A stretch of DNA of 7,885 nucleotides, taken from Pseudomonadota bacterium (GTDB lineage: Bacteria; Pseudomonadota; Gammaproteobacteria; Burkholderiales; Burkholderiaceae_C). The stretch's first letter is position 1, and every line of letters starts with the position of its first letter. The notes below the pieces were generated by a model that was not told the DNA's origin, ran no database searches, and worked only from the letters and a program-made list of their open reading frames with translations. A program made the position numbers and the translations under genes. The stretch spans positions 1-7,885 of the forward strand of contig JAEZEB010000175.1 of NCBI GenBank assembly GCA_023438115.1. Reading direction: 5' to 3'. Positions 6,665 to 7,885 of this stretch are shown piece by piece.

Positions 6665-6911
6665 GGTTCTCCAGGGGCCAATTTGTAACAGCGCCGATTC
6701 TGAAGGCCGTATCGCCGGGTTTCCGGGTTTTCACCGGTGCTTTTTCACCGTGTTACAGATGTTGCCCCGGCAGTAGTCCCTTGGCAAGGGGTTTCCAACC
6801 CCGTTCGGGGCGCCGTGCCGTAGGAGGGGCAGGACCGCCGCGGGGGTGGTCCAACCCAGCGGGATCGCGCCTCCTATCATCGGGCGCATCCCCCAACCCT
6901 GGATAGAACGG
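6665..6911. promoter_or_regulatory. Divergent control region between ompR and the SIMPL gene
   Basis: This 247-bp gap has no credible gene. Visible structures: TGTAACA at 6684-6690 and its inverted copy TGTTACA at 6751-6757; a direct repeat TTTTCACCG at 6728-6736 and 6742-6750 enclosing the palindrome CACCGGTG (6732-6739); two competing hairpins at 6788-6802 and 6799-6810; and an imperfect hairpin 6832-6839/6845-6852. A weak ompR -10 candidate on the minus strand is CAGAAT (6697-6702). TTTGTAACA resembles part of E. coli OmpR-binding sites, so autoregulation by OmpR is possible, but only by analogy. Confidence 0.4.
6875..6880 (+). promoter_or_regulatory. Candidate -10 hexamer for the SIMPL gene (TATCAT)
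   Basis: TATCAT differs from TATAAT at one position and lies 31 bases before the ATG at 6912, giving a predicted start near 6887 and a leader of about 25 bases. No good -35 hexamer is apparent about 17 bases upstream, so the call is tentative. Confidence 0.35.
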
Positions 6912-7613
6912 ATGCAGAAAAGAAGATTCATCGCCGGCTGCGTGCTGGCCGCCGCCGCCCTGGCCGCCGGAGCCCAGACCCTGCCGCCGCCGCAGAACGT
7001 GCTGCAGCTGCAAGCCAGCGGCACGCTCGAAGTGCAGCAGGACCTGCTGACCATGACGCTGACCACCGCCCGCAGCGGCACCGACCCGGCGCTGGTGCAA
7101 AGCCAGCTCAAGACCGCGCTCGACGCCGCGCTGTCCGAGGCTCGCAAGAGCGCGCAGCCGGGGCAGATGGACGTGCGCACGGGCAATTTCTCGATCTATC
7201 CGCGCCATGACCGCGACGGCAAGATGAGCGGCTGGACGGGCACGGCCGAACTGGTCCTGGAAGGCCGCGACTTCCCGCGCATCGCGCAGACCGCCGGCCG
7301 CATCCAGACGATGACCATGGGCGGCGTGCAGTTCGGTTTGAGTCGCGAGCAGCGCGCCAGGGTCGAGACCCAGGCACAGGCGATCGCGATCGAGCGCTTC
7401 CAGGCCAAGGCCGCCGAACTGGCCAAGAGCTTCGGCTTCAGCGGCTACACGCTGCGCGAGGTGGCCGTGAACACCAACGAGCCGGGCTTCCAGCCGCGCT
7501 TCCGCATGGTGGCGCAGGACGCCCGCGCCGCGTCGGCCGAAGCCGCCGTGCCGGTGGAACCCGGCAAGGCGGAGGTGGTCGTCACCGTGTCGGGCTCGGT
7601 GCAGCTGCGCTGA
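6912..7613 (+). CDS. Secreted SIMPL (DUF541, YggE-like) domain protein
   Basis: SIMPL-domain proteins are periplasmic or surface-exposed proteins; E. coli YggE is linked to reduced oxidative stress, but the biochemical role is unsettled. The 233-residue product opens with a Sec signal peptide (MQKRRF, then a hydrophobic Ala-rich stretch to about residue 21, probable cleavage after AGA before QTLPPP). The mature part shows the family pattern: an early GTLEVQQDLLTMTLTTAR strand, DVRTGNFSIYPRHDRDGKMSGWTGTAELVLEG in the middle, GGVQFGLSREQR, a helix around IAIERFQAKAAELAKSFGF, and the closing AEVVVTVSGSVQLR strand. I chose the ATG at 6912 because the signal peptide starts there. The frame extends to a GTG at 6846, but that adds 22 residues unlike a signal sequence. 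The Shine-Dalgarno is weak. It is divergent from ompR, so shared envelope-stress control is plausible but unproven. Confidence 0.88.
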   Translation: MQKRRFIAGCVLAAAALAAGAQTLPPPQNVLQLQASGTLEVQQDLLTMTLTTARSGTDPALVQSQLKTALDAALSEARKSAQPGQMDVRTGNFSIYPRHDRDGKMSGWTGTAELVLEGRDFPRIAQTAGRIQTMTMGGVQFGLSREQRARVETQAQAIAIERFQAKAAELAKSFGFSGYTLREVAVNTNEPGFQPRFRMVAQDARAASAEAAVPVEPGKAEVVVTVSGSVQLR

Positions 7614-7616
7614 TGG

Positions 7617-7697
7617 TTGTCATCCCGGCCTCGAGCCGGGATCCATGCGGCGCCTGGTCTCGCGCCCCTGGATTGCGGCTCGAGCCCGCAACGACAG
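7617..7697. repeat. Bipartite palindromic repeat, copy 2 (81 bp, inverted)
   Basis: The left arm pairs ATCCCGGC (7622-7629) with GCCGGGAT (7635-7642) around CTCGA. The right arm pairs TTGCGG (7673-7678) with CCGCAA (7686-7691) around CTCGAGC. The linker (7646-7668) is 23 bases. The outer ends TTGTCAT and ACGACA are an imperfect inverted repeat. Its plus strand matches the reverse complement of the 4242-4317 element from end to end, apart from linker length and scattered bases. It fills the 86-bp gap between the stop codons of the SIMPL gene and the converging dioxygenase gene. Confidence 0.82.
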
Positions 7698-7699
7698 GT

Positions 7700-7885
7700 T
7701 CAAGGCTGCGGCGGGAACTGGTAGGAGGCCATCGCGACCTCCATCACGTGGTCGACGAAGACCCGTTCGCCGCGGTCGGCCCCCGCCGCGCCCGCCACCA
7801 CCATCAGCGGCAGCAGGTGGTCTTCCCGCGGGTGGGCCAGGCGCGCCGCGGGCGCGGAGGTCCAGTCCACCAGCATGCGATCGCG
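7700..7885 (-). CDS. LigB/DODA-type extradiol ring-cleavage dioxygenase, C-terminal fragment
   Basis: Only the last 61 residues are present; the gene enters from the right edge and stops with TGA at 7700-7702. The readable tail is RDRMLVDWTSAPAARLAHPR followed by EDHLLPLMVVAGAAG, then FVDHVMEVAMASYQF near the end. The W-x-x-APxAR-x-xHPREDHLLPLMVxAGAAG signature is typical of the C-terminus of class III (LigB superfamily) extradiol dioxygenases such as E. coli YgiD (4,5-DOPA dioxygenase), which cleave catechol-type rings using a bound metal. The metal ligands lie N-terminal to this fragment and cannot be checked. The substrate cannot be inferred from this tail. It converges on the SIMPL gene across the palindromic repeat. 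Confidence 0.8.
   Translation of the reverse strand, partial: RDRMLVDWTSAPAARLAHPREDHLLPLMVVAGAAGADRGERVFVDHVMEVAMASYQFPPQP

Noticed and set aside
5909..6688. A 259-codon open frame on the plus strand opposite ompR
   Set aside because: The minus strand encodes a full-length OmpR with a good Shine-Dalgarno; the opposite frame has no family features.
6753..7208. Two 151-codon minus-strand frames at 6731-7186 and 6753-7208
   Set aside because: Both overlap the start and signal peptide of the SIMPL gene and run into its control region. Neither has a recognisable domain or ribosome-binding site.
1..7885. Search for a mobile element, phage, CRISPR array, defence or biosynthetic system
   Set aside because: No transposase, integrase, regularly spaced repeats, tRNA, or unusual gene cluster was seen. 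Base composition and codon use look uniform across the window, so there is no sign of recent transfer.

Overview
The window is about two thirds or more G+C with strongly G/C-biased third positions. It looks like chromosomal DNA of a betaproteobacterium, most likely Burkholderiales/Comamonadaceae (Ramlibacter/Variovorax-like). I base that on the protein texture (IspD with VHDAARC, a long N-terminal tail on the EnvZ-type kinase) and on the mfd / ispD-ispF divergent arrangement. This placement is inference, because no rRNA or other marker is present.

Layout, left to right. (1) 1-2958, minus strand: the first 986 codons of mfd, the transcription-repair coupling factor; its 3' end lies outside the window. 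(2) 2959-3045: a compact divergent control region holding a terminator-like hairpin in the mfd leader and two opposed -10-like hexamers. (3) 3046-4232, plus strand: ispD and ispF, overlapping by one base (TGATG), two enzymes of the MEP isoprenoid pathway. (4) 4233-4327: a 76-bp double-hairpin palindromic repeat between the converging ends of ispF and envZ. (5) 4328-6664, minus strand: ompR followed by an envZ-type histidine kinase, one two-component operon, separated by an unusually long 135-bp spacer that carries a 22-bp perfect palindrome and an 11-bp inverted repeat. (6) 6665-6911: a divergent control region with candidate regulator half-sites. (7) 6912-7613, plus strand: a secreted SIMPL (DUF541/YggE-like) protein. 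(8) 7614-7699: a second, inverted copy of the palindromic repeat, again between converging gene ends. (9) 7700-7885, minus strand: the C-terminal 61 residues of a LigB/DODA-type extradiol dioxygenase.

The genes are ordinary core functions: DNA repair, isoprenoid precursor synthesis, envelope signalling and envelope stress. I see no mobile element, phage, CRISPR array, toxin, defence locus, tRNA or rRNA. I found no previously undescribed multi-gene system. The parts worth a second look are all non-coding: the two oppositely oriented bipartite repeats, the mfd leader hairpin, the ompR-envZ spacer, and the paired sites between ompR and the SIMPL gene.
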